Assembly: GCA_902470895.1 (NCBI GenBank)
Contig: CABRID010000004.1
Span: 1 to 49,982, forward strand
Direction: 5' to 3'
DNA length: 49,982 bases
DNA from: an uncultured Collinsella sp.
Lineage (GTDB): Bacteria; Actinomycetota; Coriobacteriia; Coriobacteriales; Coriobacteriaceae
Under the pieces are notes generated by a model that made no database searches, had not been told where the DNA came from, and saw nothing but the letters and a program-made list of their open reading frames with translations. The position numbers and the translations under genes were made by a program. Shown one piece after another: positions 11,335-21,909 of the stretch. The first letter of the stretch is position 1. Every line of letters starts with the position of its first letter.

Positions 11335-12294
11335 ATGGGTTTCACGATTCTTGGAACAGGCTCGGCGCTTCCTGAACGCAGTGTTTCCAATGACGAGCTG
11401 TCTGAGTTCCTCGATACCTCGGATGAGTGGATTTTTACCCGCACGGGTATCAAGAGCCGCCACGTCTGCACCACCGAGTCACTTGACGACCTTGCCGTAG
11501 CGGCGAGTGAGCGGGCACTCCAGGTGTCCGGAATCGACGCGAGCCAGCTGGATCTGATCGTCTGCTCGACGACGACGGGTGACCACCTTGTTCCCGCTGA
11601 GGCGTGTGCCGTTGCTGAGCGACTAGGCGCGACGTGCCCTGCCTTCGATGTCTCGGCGGCTTGTGCCGGCTTCGTATTTGCGCTCGATGTCGCCGAGGGC
11701 TATATCGCCCGCGGTCGCGCCGAGCGCGTGCTTGTCGTTGCTGCCGAGCAGATGACGCGCGCGCTCGACTGGACCGACCGTGCCACCTGCGTGCTCTTTG
11801 GCGATGGGGCAGGCGCCGCAGTGATTGAGGCTGGGGGAGACAGTCCCCTTGCCGTTGAGCTTTCGACGGCGCCCGACGTCGAGACGTTGCGCGTTCCCGG
11901 TCTGGTCGGTACCTCGCCGTTTAAGGCTTCCGCAGATAGCGCGAGCGTGCTGTCCATGAATGGCCGCCGCGTGTTCAAGTTCGGCGTCAACGCCATCTGC
12001 GACACGGTCCATAAGCTTGCGATCGATGCGGGCATTTTGGTCGAAGACATCGATCATTTTGTATTCCATCAGGCTAACGAACGAATCCTGAGCCAGGCGG
12101 TCAAGCGCCTGGGCGTGCCGGACGAGCGCGTGGTTCGCACGTTGCGCGAGACCGGCAACATTTCGAGCGCATGCATTCCGCTTGCCCTCGACCGGCTGGC
12201 AAACGCCGGTGCACTTCACACAGGCGACACCATCGCCTTGGTTGGATTTGGCGCCGGTCTGGATATAGGTGGCTATCTGCTTCGTTGGAAGTAG
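11335..12294 (+). CDS. fabH: Beta-ketoacyl-ACP synthase III
   Basis: FabH starts fatty acid chains by condensing acetyl- or branched acyl-CoA with malonyl-ACP. The 319-residue protein has the catalytic triad Cys110 (SAACAGF), His245 (HQANERI) and Asn275 (GNISSACIP). The ATG at 11335 lies 6 nt after AAAGGAGG; an in-frame upstream ATG at 11278 has no such site. It is the first gene of a rightward operon covering all of type II fatty acid synthesis. Acetoacetyl-ACP made here passes to FabG. Confidence 0.95.
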   Translation: MGFTILGTGSALPERSVSNDELSEFLDTSDEWIFTRTGIKSRHVCTTESLDDLAVAASERALQVSGIDASQLDLIVCSTTTGDHLVPAEACAVAERLGATCPAFDVSAACAGFVFALDVAEGYIARGRAERVLVVAAEQMTRALDWTDRATCVLFGDGAGAAVIEAGGDSPLAVELSTAPDVETLRVPGLVGTSPFKASADSASVLSMNGRRVFKFGVNAICDTVHKLAIDAGILVEDIDHFVFHQANERILSQAVKRLGVPDERVVRTLRETGNISSACIPLALDRLANAGALHTGDTIALVGFGAGLDIGGYLLRWK

Positions 12295-12345
12295 TCGCAC
12301 ATAGGAAATAAAAACGCCCTAGGGCACAACCAAAGGAGAACTACC

Positions 12346-12582
12346 ATGGCAGACCAGAAGACCTTCGAGCGCGTTTGCGACGTTATCCGCGAGACCGCCG
12401 GTCTTGACAATGTCGAGATGAAGCCCGAGTCCACGCTCGAGGAGATTGGTCTCGACAGCCTGGGCACCGTCGAGATCCTCGTTGCCGTCGAGGACGAGTT
12501 TGGCATCCAGCTCGATACCGAGGAGAACCCCAAGACGGTCGGCGAGTTCGCCGATACGGTCGAGGCGGCATTGGAGAAGTAG
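12346..12582 (+). CDS. acpP: Acyl carrier protein
   Basis: This 78-residue acidic protein carries growing acyl chains on a phosphopantetheine arm. The attachment site is Ser38 in LEEIGLDSLGTVE, the standard DSL motif with Gly in place of the more common Met/Ala after it. A strong AAGGAG precedes the ATG. It lies between fabH and fabK and ends 2 nt before the fabK start. Confidence 0.96.
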   Translation: MADQKTFERVCDVIRETAGLDNVEMKPESTLEEIGLDSLGTVEILVAVEDEFGIQLDTEENPKTVGEFADTVEAALEK

Positions 12583-12584
12583 AG

Positions 12585-13529
12585 ATGCTCAAGACTCCTC
12601 TCTGCGATCTGCTCGGCATCGAAAAGCCCGTGTTCCAGGGCGGTATGGCCTGGATTGCCGATGCCTCGCTGGCGTCCGCAGTGTCCGAGGCGGGTGGCTT
12701 AGGCATCATCGCGGCCATGAACGCCGACGCCAACTGGCTTCGCGACCAGATTCATGAGCTGCGCGCCAGGACGGATAAGCCCTTTGGCGTGAACGTCATG
12801 CTCATGAGCCCGTTTGCCGACGAGGTTGCACAGGTCGTGATTGACGAGCGAGTGCCGGTCGTCGTGACGGGCGCCGGCAATCCCGCCAAGTACATGAAGG
12901 CGTGGAACGAGGCGGGCATCAAGGTCATCCCGGTCGTTGCCTCGGTGGCGCTGGCGCGCCTCGTGGCACGTCGTGGAGCCACGGCGGTTGTTGCCGAGGG
13001 TACCGAATCGGGCGGCCATATTGGCGAGACCTCGACGATGGCACTGGTGCCGCAGGTCGTCGATGCGGTTGACATTCCCGTCGTGGCCGCCGGCGGTATT
13101 GCCGACGGCCGCGGCGTGGCGGCCGCCTTTATGCTGGGCGCCGAAGGCGTGCAAGTGGGTACGCGCTTTCTGGTCGCAGACGAGTGCACCGTCTCGGAGC
13201 AGTACAAAGAGATGGTCCTGAAGGCCAACGACACTTCGACGCGTGCGACCGGTCGCTCGACGGGACATCCAGTGCGCGCCCTCAAGAGCCCCTTCACCAA
13301 CGCCTATGCCAAGAGCGAGGGTTCCGGCGCGAGTGCCGAGGAGCTCGGTGCTATGGGAACCGGTGCGCTGCGTAAGGCCGCCAAGGACGGCAACTACGAA
13401 GAGGGTTCGTTTTTGTGTGGACAGATTGCCGGCATGGTCAACGAGCGCCAGAGCGCACGCGAAATCGTTGACGACCTGGTCGATGGCGCCGAGCACGTCC
13501 TGAAGGGTGCGTGCGCATGGGTGGCGTAG
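12585..13529 (+). CDS. fabK: Enoyl-ACP reductase II (FMN-dependent)
   Basis: FabK catalyses the last reduction of each elongation round, using FMN and NAD(P)H. The 314-residue TIM-barrel protein belongs to the nitronate monooxygenase-like family. Visible motifs are QGGMAWIADASLA near the N-terminus, GVNVMLMSP, GTESGGHIGE with the conserved His, and VVAAGGIADGRG followed by GAEGVQVGTRF, which bind FMN phosphate. No FabI-type gene occurs in the operon, so FabK is probably the main enoyl reductase. FabK enzymes are typically insensitive to triclosan. Its 3' end overlaps fabD by 13 nt. Confidence 0.93.
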   Translation: MLKTPLCDLLGIEKPVFQGGMAWIADASLASAVSEAGGLGIIAAMNADANWLRDQIHELRARTDKPFGVNVMLMSPFADEVAQVVIDERVPVVVTGAGNPAKYMKAWNEAGIKVIPVVASVALARLVARRGATAVVAEGTESGGHIGETSTMALVPQVVDAVDIPVVAAGGIADGRGVAAAFMLGAEGVQVGTRFLVADECTVSEQYKEMVLKANDTSTRATGRSTGHPVRALKSPFTNAYAKSEGSGASAEELGAMGTGALRKAAKDGNYEEGSFLCGQIAGMVNERQSAREIVDDLVDGAEHVLKGACAWVA

Positions 13530-14443
13530 CGTTTTTGTTTGCCGGCCAGGGTGCCCAGCACCCCGCGATGGGCGTCGACTTGATCGAGACATCGCCGGCG
13601 GCCGCCGAGGTGTTCGCCATTGCCGACGAGGTGCGCCCGGGGACCAGCGAGCAATGCCGGAGTGCCTCCAAGGAGGAGCTCTCGCAGACCGAGAACACGC
13701 AGCCGTGCGTGTTCGTTCACGACCTGGCAGCGGCTGCCGCCCTGCGTGAGCGCGGCGTGGTACCTGCCGCCTGTGCGGGATTCTCGCTGGGCGAGGTCGC
13801 CGCGCTCACCTTTGCGGGGGCGTTCGATACACGAGCGGGCTTTGAGCTCGTGTGCGAGCGCGCGGCGCTGATGGCCGCGGCTGCCGAGCGCCATCCGGGC
13901 GGCATGCGCGCCGTCATCAAGCTCGATGCGGCGCAAGTCGAGGGCCTGGCAAAACAGGCCGGCGAGGACTGCTGGCCAGTCAACTACAACAGCCCACAGC
14001 AGACGGTTGTGGCCGGAGCGCCCGAGGCGCTGCAGGAGCTCGACGTCCTAGTAAAAGAGGCTGGCGGCCGCGCCATGAAGGTCGCGGTGTCGGGTGCATT
14101 TCATAGCCCCTATATGGCCGAGGCGACCTGTGGCCTTGCCGCATATATTGAGGCCGGTCACGCGCCGTCCCCGTTGCTCATTCCTGTTTTGGCAAATATG
14201 ACAGCGGCGCCCTATCCGGCGGACCCCCAGACGGCATCGGATGTCTTGGCCAATCAGGTGAGCCATGCCGTACGCTGGGTCGATACGCTGCATGCTCTGC
14301 AGGATCAAGGCATCGACACATTTATTGAGGTCGGCCCCGGCAAAACGCTGTCCGGCCTGGTCAAGCGTACGCTGAGCGACGTTCGTGTGTATTCGTGCGA
14401 GACGGCCGAGCAGGTCGCAGCTATTGCCGACGAGCTCGCATAG
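13517..14443 (+). CDS. fabD: Malonyl-CoA:ACP transacylase
   Basis: FabD moves malonyl from CoA to ACP. The 308-residue protein has the family N-terminus VAFLFAGQGAQ, the nucleophile Ser90 in AGFSLGE, and the catalytic His in SGAFHSPYM. The C-terminal part ends with a typical EVGPGKTLSGLVK. The ATG at 13517 has GAAGGG 9 nt upstream and is preferred to GTG 13511, which would sit almost on that site. It overlaps the end of fabK, which implies translational coupling. Confidence 0.95.
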   Translation: MGGVAFLFAGQGAQHPAMGVDLIETSPAAAEVFAIADEVRPGTSEQCRSASKEELSQTENTQPCVFVHDLAAAAALRERGVVPAACAGFSLGEVAALTFAGAFDTRAGFELVCERAALMAAAAERHPGGMRAVIKLDAAQVEGLAKQAGEDCWPVNYNSPQQTVVAGAPEALQELDVLVKEAGGRAMKVAVSGAFHSPYMAEATCGLAAYIEAGHAPSPLLIPVLANMTAAPYPADPQTASDVLANQVSHAVRWVDTLHALQDQGIDTFIEVGPGKTLSGLVKRTLSDVRVYSCETAEQVAAIADELA

Positions 14444-14473
14444 TCCACAGGGCTGTAACCCGAAAGGAATGAC

Positions 14474-15247
14474 ATGGGCAACTTGAACAATGGCGCGCTC
14501 GAGCGCAACGACTCACGTCGCGTGGCACTGGTCACGGGCGGCTCGCGGGGTATCGGCCGCGCCTGCGCTATCGGTCTGGCGGAGGATGGCTACGATATCG
14601 CCGTCGTCTATGCCGGCAGCGTCGATGCGGCGCGCGAGACGTGCGACGCCTGCGAGGCGGCTGGCGCCACGGCGCGCTCATATCAATGCGACGTGGCCGA
14701 CCCCGCTGCCGTCAACGCGTGCGTGGAAGCGGTCCTCAACGACTTTGGCTCCATTTGGGCGCTCGTCAACAACGCTGGCATCACCCGCGATGGCCTGCTC
14801 ATGCGCATGGGCGATGACGCCTTCGATCGCGTGCTCGATGTCAATCTTAAAGGAACGTTTAACACGACGCGCGCGCTCACCAAGACCTTTATGCGCCAGC
14901 GCGGCGGCTGCGTCGTCAACATGAGCTCGGTCGTGGGCCTGATGGGCAATGCCGGGCAAGCCAACTACGCTGCCTCCAAGGCGGGCGTGATCGGCCTGAC
15001 CAAGGCGGTGGCGCGCGAGCTTGCGCCCCGCGGCGTACGAGTGAACGCGGTTGCCCCCGGGTTTGTCGAGACGGATATGACGGCAAAGCTCTCGGAGAAG
15101 GTGCGTACGGTAACCGAGGAGCAGATTCCCCTTAAGCGTATGGCGCGCCCCGAGGAGGTGGCCGGCGTAGTGCGCTTTCTGGCGAGTGATGCGGCTGCCT
15201 ACATTACGGGTGAGGTCGTGCGCGTCGACGGCGGAATGGCGATGTAG
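14474..15247 (+). CDS. fabG: 3-oxoacyl-ACP reductase
   Basis: FabG reduces beta-ketoacyl-ACP with NADPH. The 257-residue short-chain dehydrogenase shows the cofactor site VTGGSRGIGRA (20-30), the NNAG motif (99-102), and catalytic Ser152, Tyr165 and Lys169 (NYAASKAG). The C-terminus has the usual AYITGEVVRVDGGMAM. Compared with typical FabG it carries about 13 extra N-terminal residues, so a later start is possible, but ATG 14474 follows AAAGGA. It lies between fabD and fabF. Confidence 0.95.
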   Translation: MGNLNNGALERNDSRRVALVTGGSRGIGRACAIGLAEDGYDIAVVYAGSVDAARETCDACEAAGATARSYQCDVADPAAVNACVEAVLNDFGSIWALVNNAGITRDGLLMRMGDDAFDRVLDVNLKGTFNTTRALTKTFMRQRGGCVVNMSSVVGLMGNAGQANYAASKAGVIGLTKAVARELAPRGVRVNAVAPGFVETDMTAKLSEKVRTVTEEQIPLKRMARPEEVAGVVRFLASDAAAYITGEVVRVDGGMAM

Positions 15248-15286
15248 AAACCAGGGCCGAAGAACGGCTTGGATGAGGAGACCATG

Positions 15287-16534
15287 ATGGAACAGAGAGT
15301 TGCAATCACCGGCATAGGTGCCGTGTCGCCGCTCGGCAACACCGCGCTTGCCACCTGGGCGGCCATGTGTGCTGGCACGTGCGGCATCGGCCCGATCACG
15401 CACTTCGATACCGATGCGTTTGCCGTTAAGGTGGCGGCCGAGGTCAAGGGCTTTGACGGCAACGAGTACTTTGGCAAGCGTGACGCCAAGCATCTCGACC
15501 CCTGCGTTCAGTTTGCGATGGCGGCTTCGGACGAGGCCATGCACGATGCGGGCTTTGATGTCGAAGGCGCCATCGATCGCGAGCGCCTGGGCGTCTACGT
15601 GGGCTCGGGCGTGGGCGGCATGACGACGCTCGTCGACAACGTCCATACGATTGCCGAACGTGGGCCCCGCCGCGCATCGCCCTATATGATCGCGATGATG
15701 ATCCCCAACATGGCATCGGGCAATATCGCAATCCGCCACAAGGCAAAGGGCCCGACCCTGCCCGTGGTGACCGCGTGCGCAACCTCGGCCCATGCGGTGG
15801 GCGAGGCGTTCCGCGCCATCAAGCACGGCTATGCCGACGCGATCCTCGCGGGCGGCGCCGAGGCCGCAATTATCCCCGATGCCGTTGCGGGCTTTACGTC
15901 CTGCCGCGCATTGACCACCAACCCTGATCCCGCGACGGCTTGCCGCCCGTTCGATGCAGACCGCGATGGCTTTGTGATGGGCGAGGGCGCCTGCGTGCTC
16001 GTGCTCGAGAGCATGGAACATGCGCAGGCGCGCGGTGCGCACATTTATGCCGAGGTCGTGGGCTACGGCAACACCGATGATGCCTATCACATCACGAGCC
16101 CTGATCCCGAGGCTGCCGGCATTGCCCGCGCGATATCGCTGGCGGTGACCGAGGGCGACGTCAGGCCTTCCGAGGGCCTCTACATCAATGCCCACGGCAC
16201 ATCGACCAAGTTCAACGATTCGTCCGAGACGGCGGGCATTAAGCGTGCGCTCGGCGAGGACGCGGCGCGCGCCGCGCACGTCTCGTCGACTAAGTCGATG
16301 ACCGGCCACATGATCGGTGCCACGGGCGCCATCGAGGTCATGGCCTGCGCCATGGCGCTCGAGCAGGGCGTGGTGCCGCCGACCATTAACTACCACACGC
16401 CCGATCCCGCCTGCGATCTTGACTACACGCCCAATCGCGCGGTTCGCGCCGACCTTACCTGGGCGCTTTCGACCAACCTGGGCTTTGGCGGACACAACGC
16501 CGCCATCGCGCTGCGTAGATATACGAGGAGCTAG
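15287..16534 (+). CDS. fabF: Beta-ketoacyl-ACP synthase II
   Basis: FabF elongates acyl-ACP by two carbons using malonyl-ACP. The 415-residue thiolase-fold protein has nucleophile Cys164 (VTACATSAHA), His in NAHGTSTKFND and His in SMTGHMIGATG, the Cys-His-His triad of the family. The second ATG (15287) is preferred because GAGGAG (15275-15280) is 6 nt upstream; ATG 15284 is only 3 nt away, and a TTG at 15269 lies upstream of that site. It is the only KAS I/II gene in this operon, so unsaturated fatty acid synthesis, if any, must be supported elsewhere. Confidence 0.95.
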   Translation: MEQRVAITGIGAVSPLGNTALATWAAMCAGTCGIGPITHFDTDAFAVKVAAEVKGFDGNEYFGKRDAKHLDPCVQFAMAASDEAMHDAGFDVEGAIDRERLGVYVGSGVGGMTTLVDNVHTIAERGPRRASPYMIAMMIPNMASGNIAIRHKAKGPTLPVVTACATSAHAVGEAFRAIKHGYADAILAGGAEAAIIPDAVAGFTSCRALTTNPDPATACRPFDADRDGFVMGEGACVLVLESMEHAQARGAHIYAEVVGYGNTDDAYHITSPDPEAAGIARAISLAVTEGDVRPSEGLYINAHGTSTKFNDSSETAGIKRALGEDAARAAHVSSTKSMTGHMIGATGAIEVMACAMALEQGVVPPTINYHTPDPACDLDYTPNRAVRADLTWALSTNLGFGGHNAAIALRRYTRS

Positions 16535-16537
16535 AGC

Positions 16538-17011
16538 ATGGATTCCAAAAGACTTGCCGAGATAGCCGATGTTATGGAGGACCGCGGCCTCACGCGCGTA
16601 CGCGTTGAGGAGCCCGATGGCACCGCGGTCGAACTCGAGCGCGCGAGCGCCGCACAGCCGGTTGCCGTGCCCATGCCCATGCCGAGCGCTATGGCCGCTC
16701 CAGTTGCAGCTCCCACAGTCGCGCCTGCCGCACCGGAGCCCGCCGCGCAGACACCTGCCGCCGCACCAGAGCCCAAGGGCACCGAGGTGACCGCTCCCAT
16801 GGTCGGCGTTTTCTATGCTGCCCCGGCGCCGGGCGACGAGCCGTTTGTGCACGTGGGCTCTAAGGTCAAGGCCGGCGAGACGCTCTGCATCATCGAGGCC
16901 ATGAAGGTTCTCAACGAGGTAACGGCAGAGGCAGACGGCGAGGTGCTCGAGATCTGCGTGGCCGACGGCGACCTCGTGGAGTTTGGCAGCTGCCTCATGA
17001 GGATCGGATAG
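16538..17011 (+). CDS. accB: Biotin carboxyl carrier protein of acetyl-CoA carboxylase
   Basis: AccB carries the carboxylated biotin between AccC and AccDA. The 157-residue protein has an N-terminal helical region (1-35), a Pro/Ala-rich linker (about 40-80) and a C-terminal biotinyl domain with Lys123 in the EAMKVLNEV motif. Biotinylation would come from the birA product at 10382-11158. The ATG starts 3 nt after the fabF stop. The operon order accB-fabZ-accC-accDA places fabZ inside the carboxylase genes. Confidence 0.96.
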   Translation: MDSKRLAEIADVMEDRGLTRVRVEEPDGTAVELERASAAQPVAVPMPMPSAMAAPVAAPTVAPAAPEPAAQTPAAAPEPKGTEVTAPMVGVFYAAPAPGDEPFVHVGSKVKAGETLCIIEAMKVLNEVTAEADGEVLEICVADGDLVEFGSCLMRIG

Positions 17012-17020
17012 GTGATATCC

Positions 17021-17443
17021 ATGAACAAAGAAGAGCTTAAGGAACTGTTGCCGCATCGCGAACCGATGCTTTTGCTCGACGAGGCCGAGCTGGTGGGCGA
17101 CGAGGCCCACGGCAAGATCACGATCACGGGCGACGAGTACTTTTTGCAGGGGCATTTTCCGGGAAACCCGGTGGTCCCCGGCGTGATTCAGTGCGAGATG
17201 CTCGCCCAAAACTGTTGCGTGCTGCTGATGGGCGATGAGGAGGCGCGCGGCGCGACGCCGTTCTACACGAGTCTGGACAAGGTGCGCTTTAAGCGTCCGG
17301 TGCGCCCGGGCGACACGGTTGATCTGGTGTGCTCCATCACGCGTGCGCGCGGGCCGTTCCGCTTTGCGACGGGTACTGCGAGCGTCAACGGTGAGGTTTG
17401 CTGCCGCGCCGATATGTCTTTTGCACTCATGCACGAAAGTTAA
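17021..17443 (+). CDS. fabZ: 3-hydroxyacyl-ACP dehydratase
   Basis: FabZ removes water from 3-hydroxyacyl-ACP to give trans-2-enoyl-ACP, the FabK substrate. The 140-residue hotdog-fold protein shows LLPHREPMLLLD at the N-terminus and the catalytic His45 and Glu59 in GHFPGNPVVPG and VIQCEM. The ATG at 17021 has GGATAGG 8 nt upstream; a GTG at 17012 overlaps that site. No separate FabA-type enzyme is seen. Confidence 0.95.
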   Translation: MNKEELKELLPHREPMLLLDEAELVGDEAHGKITITGDEYFLQGHFPGNPVVPGVIQCEMLAQNCCVLLMGDEEARGATPFYTSLDKVRFKRPVRPGDTVDLVCSITRARGPFRFATGTASVNGEVCCRADMSFALMHES

Positions 17444-17453
17444 GGAAGGCTTC

Positions 17454-18783
<1,330 letters not shown>

Positions 18784-18797
<14 letters not shown>

Positions 18798-20508
18798 AAA
18801 AGCGAAGACGGTCAACGTCCTCGAGGGACCGATGACCGAGTCGTGCGCCGAGTTTCCCGCGCGCCACGTGTTTATCAAGTGCCCGGAGTGCCGCCGCGTG
18901 ATCGATGAGGCGCGCCTGCACGACAACCTCGAGGTCTGCCCTCGTTGCGGCAAACACTTTCGCGTGAGCGGGCGCGACCGCATGCACATGACGATTGACG
19001 AGGGCACGTTTGAGGAATGGGATGCCAGTCTGGCGCCGGAGGACTTCCTTTCGTTTCCCGGCTATGCCGACAAGCTCAAGAGCGTGAGCGAACGTTCGGG
19101 CGAGCGCGATGCCGTTGTGTGCGGCAAGGGCAAAATCTGCGGTTGCGATACGGCGCTCTTCTTTATGGACGCCAACTTTATGATGGGCTCGATGGGTTCC
19201 GTGGTGGGCGAGAAGATCTGTCGCACATTTGAGCGAGCGACCGAGCTTGGATTGCCAGTTGTCGGCTTTACCGTTTCGGGCGGTGCGCGCATGCAAGAGG
19301 GCGTGACATCGCTTATGCAGATGGCCAAGATTTCTGCGGCGGTTAGGCGCCATAGCGAGGCGGGCGGCCTGTATATCACGGTGCTCACTGACCCCACGAC
19401 CGGAGGCGTAACCGCGAGCTTTGCCATGGAGGGCGATATTATCCTGGCCGAGCCCGATGCCCTGACGGCATTTGCCGGCCCGCGCGTGATCGAGCAGAAC
19501 ATGCACAAGCGCCTGCCCAAGGGATTCCAGCGCTCCGAGTTTTTGCTGGAGCACGGCTTTTGCGATGCCGTTGTTCCGCGTGGCGAGATTGCGCTCACGG
19601 TAGGCGAGCTGCTGGCACTGCACGGAGGGCACGCGCCCGGCCTGGGGGCACCGCATGAGATCGTGCATACGGGTCGTCGCGGCAAAAAGCTGGGACACTT
19701 GTTCAAGCGCTCGACCGCACCAAAAACCGCGCTCGAGATTGTCAAGCAGACCCGCTCGGCAGATCGCGCCACGGCGGGCGAGATGATCTCGCTGGGCCTG
19801 GATGGATTTGTGGAGCTGCATGGCGACCGTTACTTTGGCGACGACGCCGCCGTGGTGGCTGGCATTGGCTGGAAAGACGGGCGACCCGTGACGGTTATCG
19901 CCGTCGAGCGCGGTACCACGACCAAAGAGCGCATGCGTCGCAACTTTGGTATGGCACATCCCGAGGGCTACCGCAAAGCGCGTCGCCTTATGCGCCAGGC
20001 CGAAAAGTTTGGTCGACCGGTTCTGTGTCTGGCTGATACTTCGGGCGCGTTTTGCGGCATCGGTGCCGAGGAGCGCGGCCAGGGCGAGGCGATTGCCCAG
20101 AATCTCATGGAGATGAGCGGCCTCAAGACGCCGATTGTCTCGGTGGTGACAGGCGAGGGCGGCTCTGGTGGCGCGCTGGCGCTGTCCGTGGCCGACCGCA
20201 TCCTGATGCTCTCGAGCTCGGCCTATTCGGTCGTGAGCCCCGAGGCCTGTGCGTCGATCCTGTGGAAGGATACCGAGCGCGCGAATGAGGCCGCCGAGGC
20301 GCTTAAGCTCACGGCCCCCGATCTGTTGGCGCTCGGCATCATCGACGGCATTGTTGACGATAGGGGCCTGTCGCATGAGGAGATCGCCGGTGCCGTCATG
20401 TCCTCGGCATTTGATGCCTTCGATACGCTTGGGCAGCTCGACGACGCGACCCTCACAAACCTCCGCTACGAAAAGTACCGCGCAATCGGTCAGTACCGCA
20501 CGATGTGA
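18784..20508 (+). CDS. accDA: Fused acetyl-CoA carboxyltransferase beta-alpha
   Basis: This 574-residue protein transfers the carboxyl group from biotin to acetyl-CoA, giving malonyl-CoA. The N-terminal half is AccD (beta): a zinc ribbon with Cys33, Cys36, Cys52 and Cys55, then a crotonase-like domain with VSGGARMQEG. The C-terminal half, from about residue 318, is AccA (alpha): TKERMRRNFGMAHPEGYRKA, GIGAEERGQGEA and GEGGSGGALALSVADR. In E. coli these are two proteins; here one frame runs through both with no stop or frameshift. The linker is about residues 285-318. The fusion enforces equal amounts of both subunits. It overlaps the end of accC. Confidence 0.95.
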
Positions 20509-20548
20509 CAAAGGGAAAGCTCGCATGTCATATTGGGAAAGGCGTTCC

Positions 20549-21763
20549 ATGTCACAAGTTTCTAACACCTCGTTTACAACGACGGTTTCATCAAACGCCA
20601 TGGCCGTGGTGGACTATCTGTCCAAAAGCATGATGTCGGCGCTGCCGTTTATTGTCTGCGCGGCGTTGTTCCGCACCGTTGCCGTCATTATGGGCGAAGG
20701 TATGCTGGGCCTGTGGTCTGCCGATTCCGAAATCTATCGCCTGTTCTACAGTTGGCTCTATAACGCCGGCTACTACTTTTTGCCCATTTATCTTGGTTGG
20801 GCGGCCGCCCGCCAGCTCGGTTGCTCGGAGCAGCTAGGCATGATGCTGGGCGGCGTATTGATTGCGCCCGATCTGCTTAAGCTCGTCGATGCCGCATCGA
20901 CGACGGGGGCATCGATGACTTCCGTGTATGGTCTGCTTCCCGCGCCGGTCAACGATTACACGACGACTGTTATTCCGGTTCTCATCTCGGTGCCTGTGCT
21001 ATGGCGAGTGGAGTGTTTCTTTAAGCGCGTTATCCCTAGGGCCGTGGCGTTTTCGTTTGTTCCGTTTGCGACCATGCTTGTCATGGTTCCGGTTTCGCTG
21101 TGTATTACGGCACCGGCGGGCAGCTATCTGGGCATGCTGTTGGGCCAGCTTATGTTTATGCTTGGCAATTCCGGTGGCATCGTGTCGCTGCTCACGCTCA
21201 TGGGGCTTGCCGCGGGCTGGGAGTTCCTAAAGATCGCCGGCGTCAGCAACGTTGTCCTATCGCTTGCCTACGCGCAGTTCATGAGTGTGGGAACGGATTC
21301 GTGCATCCTGATCGCCGCGACGATGGCGACGTTCGCCGTTTGGGGCATGCCCTTTGGCGCGTCGCTCCGCGTTGCGGATAAGGACGAGAAGGCGCTCATG
21401 CTGGGCTATTCGATCTCGGGTGTGCTTGGTGGCGTAAGCGAGCCGGCGCTGTACGGTTGCGGCTTTAAATATGGCAGGTGCCTGACGTGCATGGCCATTG
21501 GCGGCGCCGTCGGAGGCCTTGTTGCGGCCGTGGGCCACGTTACGGCCTATACCATCGGCATGACGAATGTCCTCATGGTCATTGGCTTTGCCACGGGCGG
21601 CATCTCGAACCTGCTGTGGTGCTGCGCTGCCGGCGGCACGGCATTTGCGGTGTCTGCGGCGCTGAGCTACTGCTTTGGTGTGCTGCCGACGAAGGAACAG
21701 GCGACGGAGGACGGAGCCGATTCACCCGAAACCTCGAAGAGCGTGGCCGAAGTAAGCGCGTAA
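20549..21763 (+). CDS. PTS sugar transporter subunit EIIC (glucose/beta-glucoside type)
   Basis: This is a membrane permease of about 404 residues from the glucose/glucoside PTS superfamily. About ten hydrophobic segments are visible, together with the family motif GGVSEPALYG. It lacks attached EIIB and EIIA domains, and none are encoded nearby, so it needs partners from elsewhere or is not a sugar PTS at all. ATG 20549 has GGGAAAGG 6 nt upstream; ATG 20525, eight codons earlier, is also possible. It lies 40 nt after accDA on the same strand and before a terminator, so it probably shares the fab transcript. The substrate is not predictable. Confidence 0.8.
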   Translation: MSQVSNTSFTTTVSSNAMAVVDYLSKSMMSALPFIVCAALFRTVAVIMGEGMLGLWSADSEIYRLFYSWLYNAGYYFLPIYLGWAAARQLGCSEQLGMMLGGVLIAPDLLKLVDAASTTGASMTSVYGLLPAPVNDYTTTVIPVLISVPVLWRVECFFKRVIPRAVAFSFVPFATMLVMVPVSLCITAPAGSYLGMLLGQLMFMLGNSGGIVSLLTLMGLAAGWEFLKIAGVSNVVLSLAYAQFMSVGTDSCILIAATMATFAVWGMPFGASLRVADKDEKALMLGYSISGVLGGVSEPALYGCGFKYGRCLTCMAIGGAVGGLVAAVGHVTAYTIGMTNVLMVIGFATGGISNLLWCCAAGGTAFAVSAALSYCFGVLPTKEQATEDGADSPETSKSVAEVSA

Positions 21764-21801
21764 ACCTGTGCGACACAAGGACGATTCCTTTGCCATGCTC
21801 C

Positions 21802-21834
21802 AAGGCCGTGGCCCGTGTGGGTCGCGGCCTTTTT
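21802..21834 (+). terminator. Intrinsic terminator of the fab operon and EIIC
   Basis: AAGGCCGTGGCCC pairs with GGGTCGCGGCCTT, followed by T residues. It lies 38 nt after the EIIC stop. Confidence 0.88.
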
Positions 21835-21909
21835 GTATCTGAAGGACAAAGTGGCTACACTACAATCCGTTTGAGCAATAGATATATATAGGCAGTACCG
21901 TGGGGGCTG

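Noticed and set aside
17235..17453. N-terminal extension of AccC by 73 residues
   Set aside because: It overlaps fabZ in another frame, is Arg-rich and low in complexity; ATG 17454 has a good ribosome site and matches the family start.
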